From assembly GCA_944474755.1 (NCBI GenBank), contig OX104122.1, positions 14,456,641-14,520,640 of the forward strand: a DNA stretch of 64,000 nt, in the 5' to 3' direction. This DNA comes from Limnoperna fortunei (Eukaryota > Mollusca > Bivalvia > Mytilida > Modiolidae). Position 1 is the stretch's first letter; each line of letters opens with the position of its first letter. The position numbers and the translations under genes are program-made. Of the stretch, positions 23,321 to 33,567 are shown piece after piece. The notes beneath the pieces are model-generated. The model had not been told where the DNA came from. It ran no database searches and saw only the letters and a program-made list of their open reading frames with translations.

Positions 23321-24196
23321 AAGAATAATTTTTTAATTATTGCCTGTCAAATAAAACTTGAGACCAGAATATCTGTATATTTCACAATACAACTTTTTGT
23401 TTACTAAACAATGTGTATTGATTGACAATGCTTGTTCAACAGTTGAAAAATTGTTTAAACACCCTAGTTTTAATGATTGTTTTAAAAAATGTTGTAGACT
23501 AAATACAAATACGCAGGCATACATTTAAGTAACTAGTAATGATGTCAATGATGTCCTTTCCTAAATGTGAAATAAATCTGTTACTGACTGGGGGAGTCGG
23601 GTCGGCTTAATATACGACACAAAATAAACATGTAACAGGTTTCAGAACATAAAATAGGCTGAAATCACGAGTCGCAGAAATAAAAAAAGAGAATCAATAA
23701 TGGATTAAGAAAGGAAAACATTTACCTCGTCGCTACTGATGCGCCTTAAAGTTTTTTTAAGGTTTACAGTGCTCGACCCGCAGATATGTCCTGCCTTAAA
23801 GAAATTTGCTTAATTATTTAATAAAAAGAAAATAGTTTCTTCTTTAAATATTTTTTATTTATTTTATTTTTTAGAACGATATATATTAACTTTTCTTTTG
23901 AATACTTGCGTTTATTTTGTTATAAATGTTATTATAAATGCATATATAATATACAAATGATGCAGAATTCGTTTTATTTTTAAATTATTAATTTATACGC
24001 ATCCGTCAATAAACTGACCGATTTATGCATATAATTAAATGACGAATTCTTGATCGCACTGATTGGACTGATCGCTGATGGTTACCAAGGTAATGGCGGA
24101 TTCATGATTTTGGACGGATGTATTCATCATCAATCAGTCAGCGATCCGTCAGCGTTCCGAAATTCGTCAGAAATCAGTTATCTAGAACGAATAATC

Positions 24197-24225
24197 GTAC
24201 CCTCGCTTTTTTTTGGCGAGGGTAC
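24197..24225. repeat. Central hairpin of the palindrome
   Basis: gtaccctcgc (24197-24206), a T8 G loop, then gcgagggtac (24216-24225): a perfect 10-bp stem at the symmetry centre, overlapping the start of an internal tacagtacttg end motif. Confidence 0.75.
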
Positions 24226-24275
24226 AGTACTTGCACCCGTAAACGCAACACTTTGACTGATTGATAACTGATTGC
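24222..24275 (+). repeat. Internal terminal-repeat copy (variant 2, left)
   Basis: gtacagtacttgcacc followed by gtaaacgcaacactttgac. It matches the inverted copy at 28820-28873 over about 50 bp, better than it matches the 20334 end, which reads ttgagattgaaaacgcaac. Confidence 0.7.
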
Positions 24276-25142
24276 TGACGGATTTTGGAACGCTGACGGA
24301 TCGCTGACTGATTGATGATGACTACATCCGTCCAAAATTATGAATCCGTCATTACCTTGGTAACCGTCAGCGATCAGTGCGATCAGTCCAATCAGTGCGA
24401 TCCAGAATCCGTCATTTAATTATATGCATAAATCGGTTAGTTTATTGACGGATTCGTATAAATTAATAATTTAAAGATAAAACGGATTCTACGTCATTTG
24501 TATATAATATATGCATTTATTTTACCATTTCTATAATAAAATAAAAACATGCGTTTAAAAGAATTGTTAATACAATGTCTCGTTCTAAATAAATAAATAA
24601 ACATATTTAAAGAAAAAAAAATTTCTTTATATTATATAATTAAGCACATTTCTTTAAAGCAGGACATATCTGCGAACCGAGTCCTGTAAACCTTCAAAAA
24701 ACCTCTATTTAAGGCACATCAATAGCGACGAGGTAAATGGTTTTTTTTTCGTAATCCATTATTGATTCTCTTTTTTTATTCCCGCGATTCGTGATTTCGG
24801 CCTGATTTACTTTTTGCGACCTGTTACATTTATATGTTTTGTCATATATTAAGCCGACCTGACTCCCCCAATCAGTAACAGATTTATTTCACATTTAGGA
24901 AAGAACGTGGCCTCTTTGTGACATCATTTGAATGCCTGTGTGTTTTTATTTATTCTACAAAATTTTAAATACAATTATAAAACTGTTGTGTATAACAATT
25001 GTTGAACTGTTAAACAATCATTGTCAATCAAAACGCATTGTTTACTAAACAAAAAGTTGTATTGTAAAATATACAGCGATTCTTGTCGCAAGTTTTATTG
25101 GACAGGCAATAAAAGTTGTTTAAAAAAGTATACATACAATTA

Positions 25143-25351
25143 CGCTGGATTGTTCCATTTGTTTCATGCCGTCCATTTTTTATTGGGGGTGGGGTGGGAG
25201 GAAGCCGGAGTACAGGTTTAAAATGACAGTCTATTGTCAATTACAGTGGAGTCGGGCGCATCCTATCTGCAGTCGTTCGAAAATCCGCAACCTGTTGACA
25301 GGCATGTGATAACTAGTAGATAACTAACCAATCAGCCACCAAGGCCCCAAT
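25143..25351 (-). mobile_element. SINE, inverted partner of 23112
   Basis: Same truncated and diverged copy as at 23112, inverted in the right arm (tttttattgggggtggggtg; aaccaatcagccaccaaggc). Confidence 0.75.
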
Positions 25352-25867
25352 AACGCCAGGGGAGAATTGTCTGCGAATACTGAAGTTAAGCGTAAAAATG
25401 TGTTACAAATAGACACGTGTTTCAGTACGAAATACTTTATTAAGCTAATCACAGCGCCCAGCATTGAGCATATTAATTATACAAATAAACATAATAACAA
25501 TATCAAAAGAAGAAAACATAGAAATAAAATTAATTATTGGTCATTGTTATAAATAGCATCATGAAATAATAATGGAAAATACTAAACTTAGGAAAACAGT
25601 AAACTTAAAAATTACATGTACAAAAGTTAATTATAGTGTCCATCACTGCCTCCAGGATTTTTTTAACAAAACGTAATTAATTCTTTAGGTCTTAAACTTG
25701 TCATTACAGTGTATTATCGATGAAACAGAACCTTTTCAAAACTTGCCCTTTAAAAGAGTGTCATTCAATTTAAACAATAACTTATTGTATTGATTGATTG
25801 TTTGCTTTTCTTTCAACGAGAGTATTTCAGCTTTATTAACGAGAATAGGTTAATATAAATCAATTAG
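25352..25867. other. Right-arm spacer; no gene
   Basis: Inverted match of 22730-23111, AT-rich, no coding frame. Confidence 0.5.
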
Positions 25868-26097
25868 ATTTGTTTGCTTGTTTAAATATTGTTTAATCTA
25901 CTTTCAGCAATTTTTCAGCTATATCATTGCGTCCAGTTTTTATTTGAGGAGGAAGCCGGAGTACCAGGATAAAACCCCCGAACTCCAGTAGGAAAACTGG
26001 CTCCCTTTCAATTAAGTCGAGTGCACCCTGCCTGCAGTGAGATTTGAACCCGCAACCTCAGTGTTGACAGACCACGTGATCAATAGTTGATGAACTT
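25868..26097 (-). mobile_element. SINE, inverted partner of 22495
   Basis: gaacccgcaacctcagtg (B box on minus) and the 3' domain are intact. It is truncated at the same head position as its mirror copy. Confidence 0.82.
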
Positions 26098-26517
26098 ACA
26101 TCATCAAGGGCAATTTTGAATTCCACTTGAAAAATATGGGGTATGTGTTGGGGCGTAAGATTTACTTTTTTTTCGTGCAAGGAGCGTGACACTCTCTAAA
26201 CATGTCACTATGGTTCGCGGCAATTTTAATATGACCTGAACCTCCCCCCTCCCAAAAAAAAACCGAGAGGACATCCCATGTCCGCCAGCTGAGGACGCGC
26301 TGGGCAGCTCTGTTACACCTAGTAACTTATTTCAAGTACTTCCGAATTTAAAGGAAACCATTTATACTTATATATCATTAACTGTGGAATGACTTTAACA
26401 GACATCGTAAAATAAACAAATTGCGACGGCTAAAATGCGAAAGCAGAATTTATTTTCGTATTACGCTTACATGTTCGCATATTTTACTCATAAGCTTCGA
26501 TAAACAAACGCGGTGAG

Positions 26518-27235
26518 TAGTTTAATCTTTATTTGATATTTAATTTTGTGTAAATTCATGTGACACAATGAGATAGTGAATAAAATATATAATAGACGTT
26601 TTCGCTTTTGTCGTAAATCTTATTCAGTATTATACACCGGAATTCTTAGGAATTGTGGCACAGTACTTTATTCTTTATTTGAGATTAAATTTTCTGTAAA
26701 TTCTTGTGACACAATGAGATATATAGTGAATAAAATATATAAATAGATGTTTTCGCTTTTGTCGTGAATCTTATTCAGTATTATACAGCGGAATTCTTAG
26801 GAATTGTGGCACAGTAGTTTATTCTTTATTTAATTCTCTGTAAATTCTTGTGACACAATGAGATATATAGTGAATAAAATATATAAATAGATGTTTTCGC
26901 TTTTGTCGTGAATCTTATTCAGTATTATACAGCGGAATTCTTAGGAATTGTGGCACAGTAGTTTATTCTTTATTTAATTCTCTGTAAATTCTTGTGACAC
27001 AATGAGATATATAGTGAATAAAATATATAAATAGATGTTTTCGCTTTTGTCGTGAATCTTATTCAGTATTATACAGCGGAATTCTTAGAAATGTGGCACA
27101 GTAGTTTATTCTTTATTTAATTCTGTGTACATTCATGTGACACTAGGGGGTAGTTAATAAAATATATAAATAGATGTTTTCGCTTTTGCCGTAAATCTTA
27201 TTCGGTATTATACACCGGAATTCACAGAAACTGAA
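26518..27235. repeat. Five-copy tandem repeat, unit about 144 bp
   Basis: Units start near 26518, 26665, 26816, 26960 and 27103, each running from a(g/c)ttta.tctttattt through cattcatgtgacac-like and ttttcgcttttg words to a cggaattc zone. The three inner units are almost identical and recent; the left arm of the palindrome holds a single unit (21960-22100). Confidence 0.85.
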
Positions 27236-27279
27236 AAAAACCACGACAAATGATCATTTTAAGCGCTTACAATAAAAAA

Positions 27280-27455
27280 AAAACCACGACCTCGGAGGTT
27301 AAGGTAGCAGTAACCTATTATTGATCACCAAGTTGTCTGTTCGATCCTTACAGCGAGTTGGTGTGCTCGACTTATCCCTATAAATTTGCAAAGAGTCATA
27401 ATATATAAACTAATATAATTTTTGAAAAGGTGTTAAACAAACTTCAAACATACAT
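27280..27455 (+). mobile_element. SINE, inverted partner of 21667
   Basis: cctcggaggttaaggtag head, decayed body and aaacttcaaacatacataca tail. Confidence 0.65.
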
Positions 27456-28297
27456 ACAATGCTAACGCGAAAAGGCGAAGTGAAAAAATGTTACGATTTC
27501 GCCTTCACGTTTTTCGTGTTTCTCGCTTTTTCCGCTTTAAAACTTTTCGAAGACAAATACGAGATGTACGCCTTGGCATGCGAGGTCAAATATTTTTTGA
27601 ATTTATTGTGTGTGTGTGGTTTTTTTTTCATTTCTTTTTTTTTATTATGTTTTTAATAAAATGACACTATGTGATGTTTATATTCCGTCAAAGATGCATT
27701 AGTGATAGATTTTTTTCGGGGGGTGGGGGGGGGGGAATTTCCATTTATCATTTATAACTTTAGACTAGACGTTTTCCGCTTTCAAAATACGGACGTGCGC
27801 CTTGGCACGCGAGATGCTTTTTTAAAGTCATTGTGTGTGTGCGTTTTTAAATTTACTTTGTTTTAATTATTTTGTTAATAAAAATTACACTATGTAATGT
27901 TTATATTTAGTCATAGATGCATTAGTAAAAGATTGGGGGAATTTCCATTTTTTTATAAATAACTTTAGACCAGTTTTAGCCTTATTATTAGGTAAAACGA
28001 TCCATCAATGAGGACATAACGAGTGAAACGAATTTTCACATTTCGAAATATTAATTTTACTATAAGCGGAAGTTGAATGGACGGATTGGAGCGATCAGTC
28101 CAAAACAATCCGTCAGATCAGTAAAATCGTTCCAAATCCGTAAATTGACGGATGGACGGATTGGGAACGATCTGACGGATTGGGAACGATTTGACTGATC
28201 TGACTGATTGATAACTGATTGGTGACGGATTTTGGAACGCTGACGGATCGCTGACGGATTGATAAAAGTGTTGCGTTTTCAATCTCAAGTACTGTAC

Positions 28298-28762
28298 GAA
28301 TTTAGTCCCATTACTCGTAATGTATCAGAGCGGGAGTGAATCACTCCCGGTACTTTGATGTCCAAAAGAAGTTGCATATACTTAATCAGACGTTGTATAT
28401 CTTGATATCTATCTACAGTGTCACCATTTTTGATCGGTTTCGTGTTTAAAATCGATCATTATTGATACGAGATGATAGTTATTGCCGTTTTTAATAACCC
28501 GCTGTGCGGTGTGTATTAATTGACATTCGTGTCTCTTTTTAATTACACTGTACGTTCAAACAAAATTAGGTCACATTATCGATATAAGGAAAATACTGAT
28601 AAACATAGCTTTTTCCACGTGCATCTTTAAAGACGAAAACAGAAATGTCTTTAATAAAGGACGTTTCCCGTTAGTTTTGCAATGTCTAAAGCTTTAATAA
28701 ATAAATAAAGACCGAAGTTAGAATTTTTTATTATCTACATTACGAGCAATAGGACTGAATTC
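28298..28762. mobile_element. Short inverted-repeat element abutting the palindrome
   Basis: gaatttagtcccattactcg at 28298 pairs with tacattacgagcaataggac...gaattc ending 28762 (27-bp ends, few mismatches). It contains a perfect small palindrome gggagtgaatcactccc (28340-28356). No transposase; possible MITE. Confidence 0.5.
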
Positions 28763-28819
28763 TGCGTTAATCCGACAATAACAAAACTAACTTCGGATTA
28801 TAATGGCAGTAAAATTCGG

Positions 28820-28873
28820 CCTATCAGTTATTAATCAGTCAAAGTGTTGCGTTTACTGGTGCAAGTACTGTAC
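28820..28873 (-). repeat. Terminal-repeat copy (variant 2, right)
   Basis: Inverted copy of 24222-24275 (aaagtgttgcgtttactggt gcaagtactgtac), lying 577 bp outside the palindrome's right end at 28296. Confidence 0.7.
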
Positions 28874-29737
28874 GTTGTCACAAATAGCCGAAAACATGGA
28901 AAATGAACATTATGTTTACCGAACTGGGAGAAAAGTCAAACGGTCCAACAATATTTTCCACATGGAGATTTCAACTTGGATTTTTCAATGTCAGACAGTG
29001 AATGAAATTCTAGCAAAGTGGAATCCGATTCATATGTTTATTTGGGTTGCATGAAACCTGTTACGGACGAGGATCTCAGATGCTGAAGTGAAAAATAGCA
29101 TTTTGTCATCTCATAAGGATATGAATGTGAACAAACAACTGAAAATTCTATCAATTGAAGCCGAAATTGCTTTATGTAAAATTGTTACAGAGATTCGTTT
29201 TGGGTCCAGGAAATAAGATTCAACTTAACATAACCCTAAAGTTTGTACTTGTCACACGATAATATGCTCCAACAATGCAAGGGGTGGAGCAATAGTTATT
29301 GAACAGTTGTGATGTCATACAAGCTCCACCCCTTGCATCATCTAAATTAATGTACACTCAACTTCAAAGAGAACTAATACAAACCATTCCACAATATTTT
29401 AGTAAATGACGAGTTAATATACTTATACACAATCGTATTTAATTTTTATAATTCTATTTTAAAGTAACAACAATAACTAAATATAGCTTCACCGAATTGC
29501 GATAGTCCGTGGTAAGCTATTTATGTTGATATTTTTGTCTAATGTGACAGTTGCCTATTTAAGCGATGTTGAAAACTTTCTCGCTGAATTTTGAACCGTG
29601 CATTGTCATTGATTTACATAGGTTTTTCCTTTTTTTAAATTGATTCTTCGACGAAATACATTGTTTAGAAAACAAGATTTTGTAACGCGTTTACAAGCAA
29701 ATAAATACATCTTCTTAAAACGTAACTTTTATATGCG
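28874..29737. other. No confident gene; possible decayed coding remnant
   Basis: Frames over 28890-29215 give short acidic stretches broken by stops and frame changes; nothing recognisable. A hairpin atgcaaggggtggagc / gctccaccccttgcat lies at 29275-29338. Confidence 0.35.
29275..29338. repeat. Hairpin with 16-bp arms
   Basis: atgcaaggggtggagc (29275-29290) is perfectly inverted at 29323-29338, with a 32-base loop. Confidence 0.75.
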
Positions 29738-29872
29738 AGTTTTCTTTTTTGTTTTAATGGTGATTAATGTCTCTTTCAGCAACTTTTCAGTTATATCTTG
29801 GACTCGTGCTTTTATAGGGGGAGAAAGCCGATGTATAAAAAAACAAACGATTCGGTAGGAAAACTTTGCCCA
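29738..29872 (-). mobile_element. SINE 3' fragment, decayed
   Basis: ttttaatggtgattaatgtc, tttcagcaacttttcagtta and gtaggaaaac match the 3' domain in order. Confidence 0.65.
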
Positions 29873-30219
29873 CCAAGGCCTCCATTTCGAATTAAGCTAT
29901 ACACGTCCAATGAAATTAGGTATGCAGAAGTATGCAAATTGAAATAGAATTATTAATATTTAATCTTATTTTAATGTATCTTTTTAACTTTAAATTTTTG
30001 GTATGATTTGAAGCTGGCTTATTAGAGTGCATTAATATCGTTAATGTACTGTATATGGCATCATTGTAATGTATTTACATTTATGGATAATCTTATTTCC
30101 ATGTGTATGACAGTCACATTTATATCCTAAATAAAGGCTATGTATCTAGAGGTCATTGTTGATTTTTTTGCCATAGCTGTACAAGAAAAAATACATTTAT
30201 ATTTCAAACCCCATCAAAC
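29873..30219. other. No gene seen
   Basis: AT-rich, no frame or repeat of note. Confidence 0.4.
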
Positions 30220-30507
30220 GAACAGATGGAACTGTATACTAATTCTTATATACTATCCCCCAAATCTCACATCCGACCACTTTTATTACCTTTCCCGGGT
30301 GCACGAATATATCTTAGCTATCATTGCATAATGTTTCTATGTATAAATTACTGCATGCCTGTGTTGTATTGTACAGTTGTATGTCTGTATTGTTTGTAAT
30401 GTGTTTTGTTATTATAAGTCGATTTTAAAAGCTCAATAGAGCTCATGTTGTACTGTTTTTAACATATCGACTCTAAATAAAGCTTTCTTGTCTTGTCCTG
30501 TCTTTTT
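30220..30507 (+). mobile_element. Probable LINE 3' end
   Basis: A T-rich 3'-UTR-like stretch ends with aaataaagctttcttgtctt and short cttgt repeats, the tail style of molluscan non-LTR elements. No coding part is attached, so the call rests on the tail alone. Confidence 0.35.
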
Positions 30508-30508
30508 T

Positions 30509-30590
30509 AATTGCGCATTTTATTCATGTTTAGAAATACACATGTTCATTTCCAAGTATAATGTTCTAAACATGAATAACATGCGCAATT
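30509..30590. repeat. Hairpin with about 26-bp arms
   Basis: aattgcgcattttattcatg...taga pairs with tctaaacatgaataacatgc gcaatt (30565-30590); one mismatch was noticed. Confidence 0.75.
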
Positions 30591-31374
30591 AAAAGTTTTT
30601 TATATGCCAATTGCCCCATGTGGAGCTTCAATTGCCATGCTGTTTCGTTGCATTTAAATAATATATAGGCTTATTGGCTGCAAGATTGCTAAAGTATCTT
30701 ACAAAACAAGCACATTTCTTGTTTCTTTTTTTGCATTAATATTTTTTATATTAAGTTATGAACATGCTTATTTCCAACTTACAAAAATGAGAATTTGGTA
30801 CATTTTCTGAGTTCAGTAACCCTTGTGGTGCCTTATTTCTTCAATTTTTTCATGCCCTTGAACACTAAATATGCTTACTTGGTGCAGGAATGCTGAAATA
30901 TATCTAAGTAGAAAAAAATCCTATTTCCGGCTTTATGCTTTGAAAAAAAAACGTATACTTCCAAAAGAGAAAGAAAATAAGCGTTAGTTTTTTATGTGTA
31001 GAGGACCCTTTTGGGGACTCATTTGCACTAAAATCTGTCTTGTTAACATTCTGATTTTAGTTGTGAAATAAAATTGAGTTTGGTATGTATCATTTATATA
31101 AAATATTGACTCAATCCAAATGGGAGCAAAATCGACCCTTACCACACCTACTCCTTTTGGACATTTAAGGTGGAAAGCGGCAACATTTGAAACGAAACAG
31201 GACGGCTTAAGAAATACGCTTGCAGATATTGAGCTGATATTTGGTATGCGAGTCAACCATGATGAGTTACAGATCATGTTCGAATATTGTTATTGTCAAA
31301 TGATTTTTGAGTTAGTTATGCCCTTTGTACAAACACAAAGAATTGTCAAACGTCTTCACAAATTCGATTGTTGA
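30591..31374. other. No confident gene; possible dispersed repeat
   Basis: Overlapping open frames on both strands at 30984-31374 (97 and 84 codons) contain no recognised motif. The higher GC and doubly open reading suggest a repeat rather than a gene. Confidence 0.35.
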
Positions 31375-31623
31375 TTATTGTTTAACGCCACTTTCAGCAA
31401 TTTTTTAGCAATATCATGGCGTCCAGTTTTTATTGGGGAGGAAGCCGAAGTACCCGGAGAAAACCCCCGAACTTCAGTAGGAAAACTAGCAATCCTTAAC
31501 AATTAAGATTGTAGTGGAGTGCACACTGCCTGCAGTGAGACTCGAACCCGCGATCTCAGTGTTGACAGACAACGATCAATAGTAGACGAACTATCTTAAC
31601 CACTCGGCCCTCTAAGGCCCCAT
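31375..31623 (-). mobile_element. SINE, nearly full length
   Basis: A box (ggccgagtggttaagat) and B box (gggttcgagtc) on the minus strand, full 3' domain, tail replaced by acaataatcaa. Confidence 0.85.
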
Positions 31624-31881
31624 TTATGGACTTCGAACATTAATATAACTACTGTAACTCTCAACTGTAAAAATTGTCAGTTAAGCAATATGCTGGTAAT
31701 TCGAACTGTCAAAACATATTACTACCAATAAGTACTATATGACGTTTCCTGCTTCGCACGTTGGTAGTTTAATAACGAAAACCAGCGTTTCTTTATGGAT
31801 ACTAAATCATTTAAAATACATAATTCTCCCCTATAAATATTAAAGATCCCTTTTTCTAAATCTTATGGTAAAGTGTTTAAG

Positions 31882-33567
31882 TTACGATGACACTCCAAAC
31901 AGGAAAATTGTGGCCTTGTAATTAGTCACTAAAAGTTGTTTCCGGGTTCTGTCATAATGTATTGCTCTTGGACAATCCAAACCATTCTCCCTGGACAGAA
32001 TTTGTCTACTTTGTTGTCCGTCGGCTGACAAAACTACTACACTATTATATTGATAACTTACAACGTACACGTGTCCGTTATTATCGACCGATATACCGTT
32101 CGGAATTCTAATAACGTTCTCATCTTCAAATGTCCAGATTGTGTTACCTTTTATGTCACAACAGGTGACAGTGTTAGTGGTGGGGTTGGTGTAGAACAAA
32201 TTGTCGTTATGTGAAGCGATGTATGAATAGCATGGTAGGTCACATCTGACGATGGTTGTTGTGTTCTCACCATTGACGTCCATCATCTCGATTCCTTTTC
32301 CTTTGGCGCAATACACCAGTGAACCGTTCACTAATGTAATGCCATCACAACTGTAATCCTTGGCAATGAACTTCAATGTTTTACCACTGCTGACATCTAT
32401 AATGGTTATTCCATGAGGCTCTCCACCACTTGTTGTCACGGCGACTGTTTTGTCGTTAATACATGTTACATCAAAGGCAATGTGTTGCATTGGAATTTTA
32501 AACAAATGTTTACCGTCAGTATCAGTAACACATATTCTTTTTGTCGTCGAAACATCACAGATGACCAGTTTACCGTCCGGTAGGATATCACATCCACGTG
32601 TTAAACTGATGTCAGTAGTAAAGGTCTGTGTTAGTTTAAGTTTGATATCCTGGATAGATGTAGTCTGTATACCAACTAACTGAGCTTGTTTCTCTTTTTG
32701 TTTAACTAGTTTCAGGTCACATGTACTTTTCTCTGCACGAACGCACCCGAATGTCCTTATTTTATCCGGAATGCTTTTAAGATTTTCATCTAGACTGAAC
32801 TCAAGTGTGATTGCGTCAAGGTGTCGTTTATCAAAGATTGACTGAAAAAATAGTTCTGCTGTGGAAATCTCGGCAGAAATCCGCCGTAATACAAAGAATG
32901 TTTGAAGATCGGAAGCATGTTTTATCAAATGCTCGAGTTGTTGTTTTGAGGATGAATTTCTTTCTTTCTTTTCTTTCAGCGCTGTTAACACAGTATCCAA
33001 TTCTTTTCTGGCATTTTGTTCTATGTCCAAAACCTCTTTCCTTATAACGGCCTCGATCTGATCAAGTTGTTCATTTATTTTCTGACGGACTTTGCTAACT
33101 TCAGACAGAATCATCTCCTTTTGCTCATTCAAAATTCTAATTTTGTCTTTAATTTTATCTTCTATATTCAAGATATTGTCATGGATATCAATCAAAGACT
33201 GTTTGACTTCTCGGAAGTCCTCTGATGTCTTCACATTCGTTGTTAGTTTACTTAATGCTATAACATCTTCGCATTTGAAATGTTCCTCAATACACTGTAG
33301 ACAGAGAAGTTTATCATGAGTTCGACAAAACATCCCATATTTTTCATCGTGATCGCTGCAGTAACCACTAACAGTCGAGATAGATTGACCTAGGGTCTGA
33401 TAATCCGTGATTGGCATAGTATCGTGGTTTTTTGTAGATTTCAAAATTGCATGGAACTCTTTACATTCGGCGCATAACGCCTGTTCACATTCAAAACACC
33501 AATCAGTAGACTTTCTATATATATGACGCTCGTCACATATGTTGCAAACTGTTGACTTGTCAGCCAT
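31882..33567 (-). CDS. B-box / coiled-coil / beta-propeller protein (TRIM-like), copy 3
   Basis: 561 residues, full length, same architecture as the other two. All B-box ligands are kept (C8/C11/C24/C27/C32/C35/H39/H48; C70/H73/C81/H84/C89/C92/H96/C99). The coiled coil (about 110-240) is intact, with more Glu/Lys changes near residues 170-215 (KEVLDIEQNARKELDTVL). The propeller has diverged most, especially blade tips (for example TRGCDILPDGKLVICD, CYSYIASHNDNLFYTN, RIPNGISVDNN). This suggests ligand-surface divergence on a conserved scaffold. The acceptor ttaatttattatag and exon edge (33578) are conserved upstream of the ATG. Most diverged of the three. Confidence 0.9.
   Translation of the reverse strand: MADKSTVCNICDERHIYRKSTDWCFECEQALCAECKEFHAILKSTKNHDTMPITDYQTLGQSISTVSGYCSDHDEKYGMFCRTHDKLLCLQCIEEHFKCEDVIALSKLTTNVKTSEDFREVKQSLIDIHDNILNIEDKIKDKIRILNEQKEMILSEVSKVRQKINEQLDQIEAVIRKEVLDIEQNARKELDTVLTALKEKKERNSSSKQQLEHLIKHASDLQTFFVLRRISAEISTAELFFQSIFDKRHLDAITLEFSLDENLKSIPDKIRTFGCVRAEKSTCDLKLVKQKEKQAQLVGIQTTSIQDIKLKLTQTFTTDISLTRGCDILPDGKLVICDVSTTKRICVTDTDGKHLFKIPMQHIAFDVTCINDKTVAVTTSGGEPHGITIIDVSSGKTLKFIAKDYSCDGITLVNGSLVYCAKGKGIEMMDVNGENTTTIVRCDLPCYSYIASHNDNLFYTNPTTNTVTCCDIKGNTIWTFEDENVIRIPNGISVDNNGHVYVVSYQYNSVVVLSADGQQSRQILSRENGLDCPRAIHYDRTRKQLLVTNYKATIFLFGVSS

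Larger units (their letters stand above)
20334..28296. mobile_element. Giant imperfect palindrome (fold-back element), about 8 kb
   Basis: The left half (20334-24196) reappears inverted in the right half (24226-28296). Matching landmarks include the tacagtacttgagattg end, the CCGTCA-rich subterminal zone, the gaaacgaattttcacattt zone, three SINEs in mirrored positions (21667/27280, 22495/25868, 23112/25143), the gtgtcacgctccttgcacg word (22429/26177) and the aggacatatctgcg zone near the centre. Indels between arms show it is not an assembly echo: a gacggacg repeat occurs only on the left, a fivefold 144-bp array only on the right. No transposase is encoded. It resembles long-TIR fold-back DNA transposons; superfamily undetermined. 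Confidence 0.8.

Noticed and set aside
20334..28296. Polinton/Maverick element
   Set aside because: Long inverted ends fit, but there is no polymerase B, integrase, ATPase or capsid-like frame anywhere inside.
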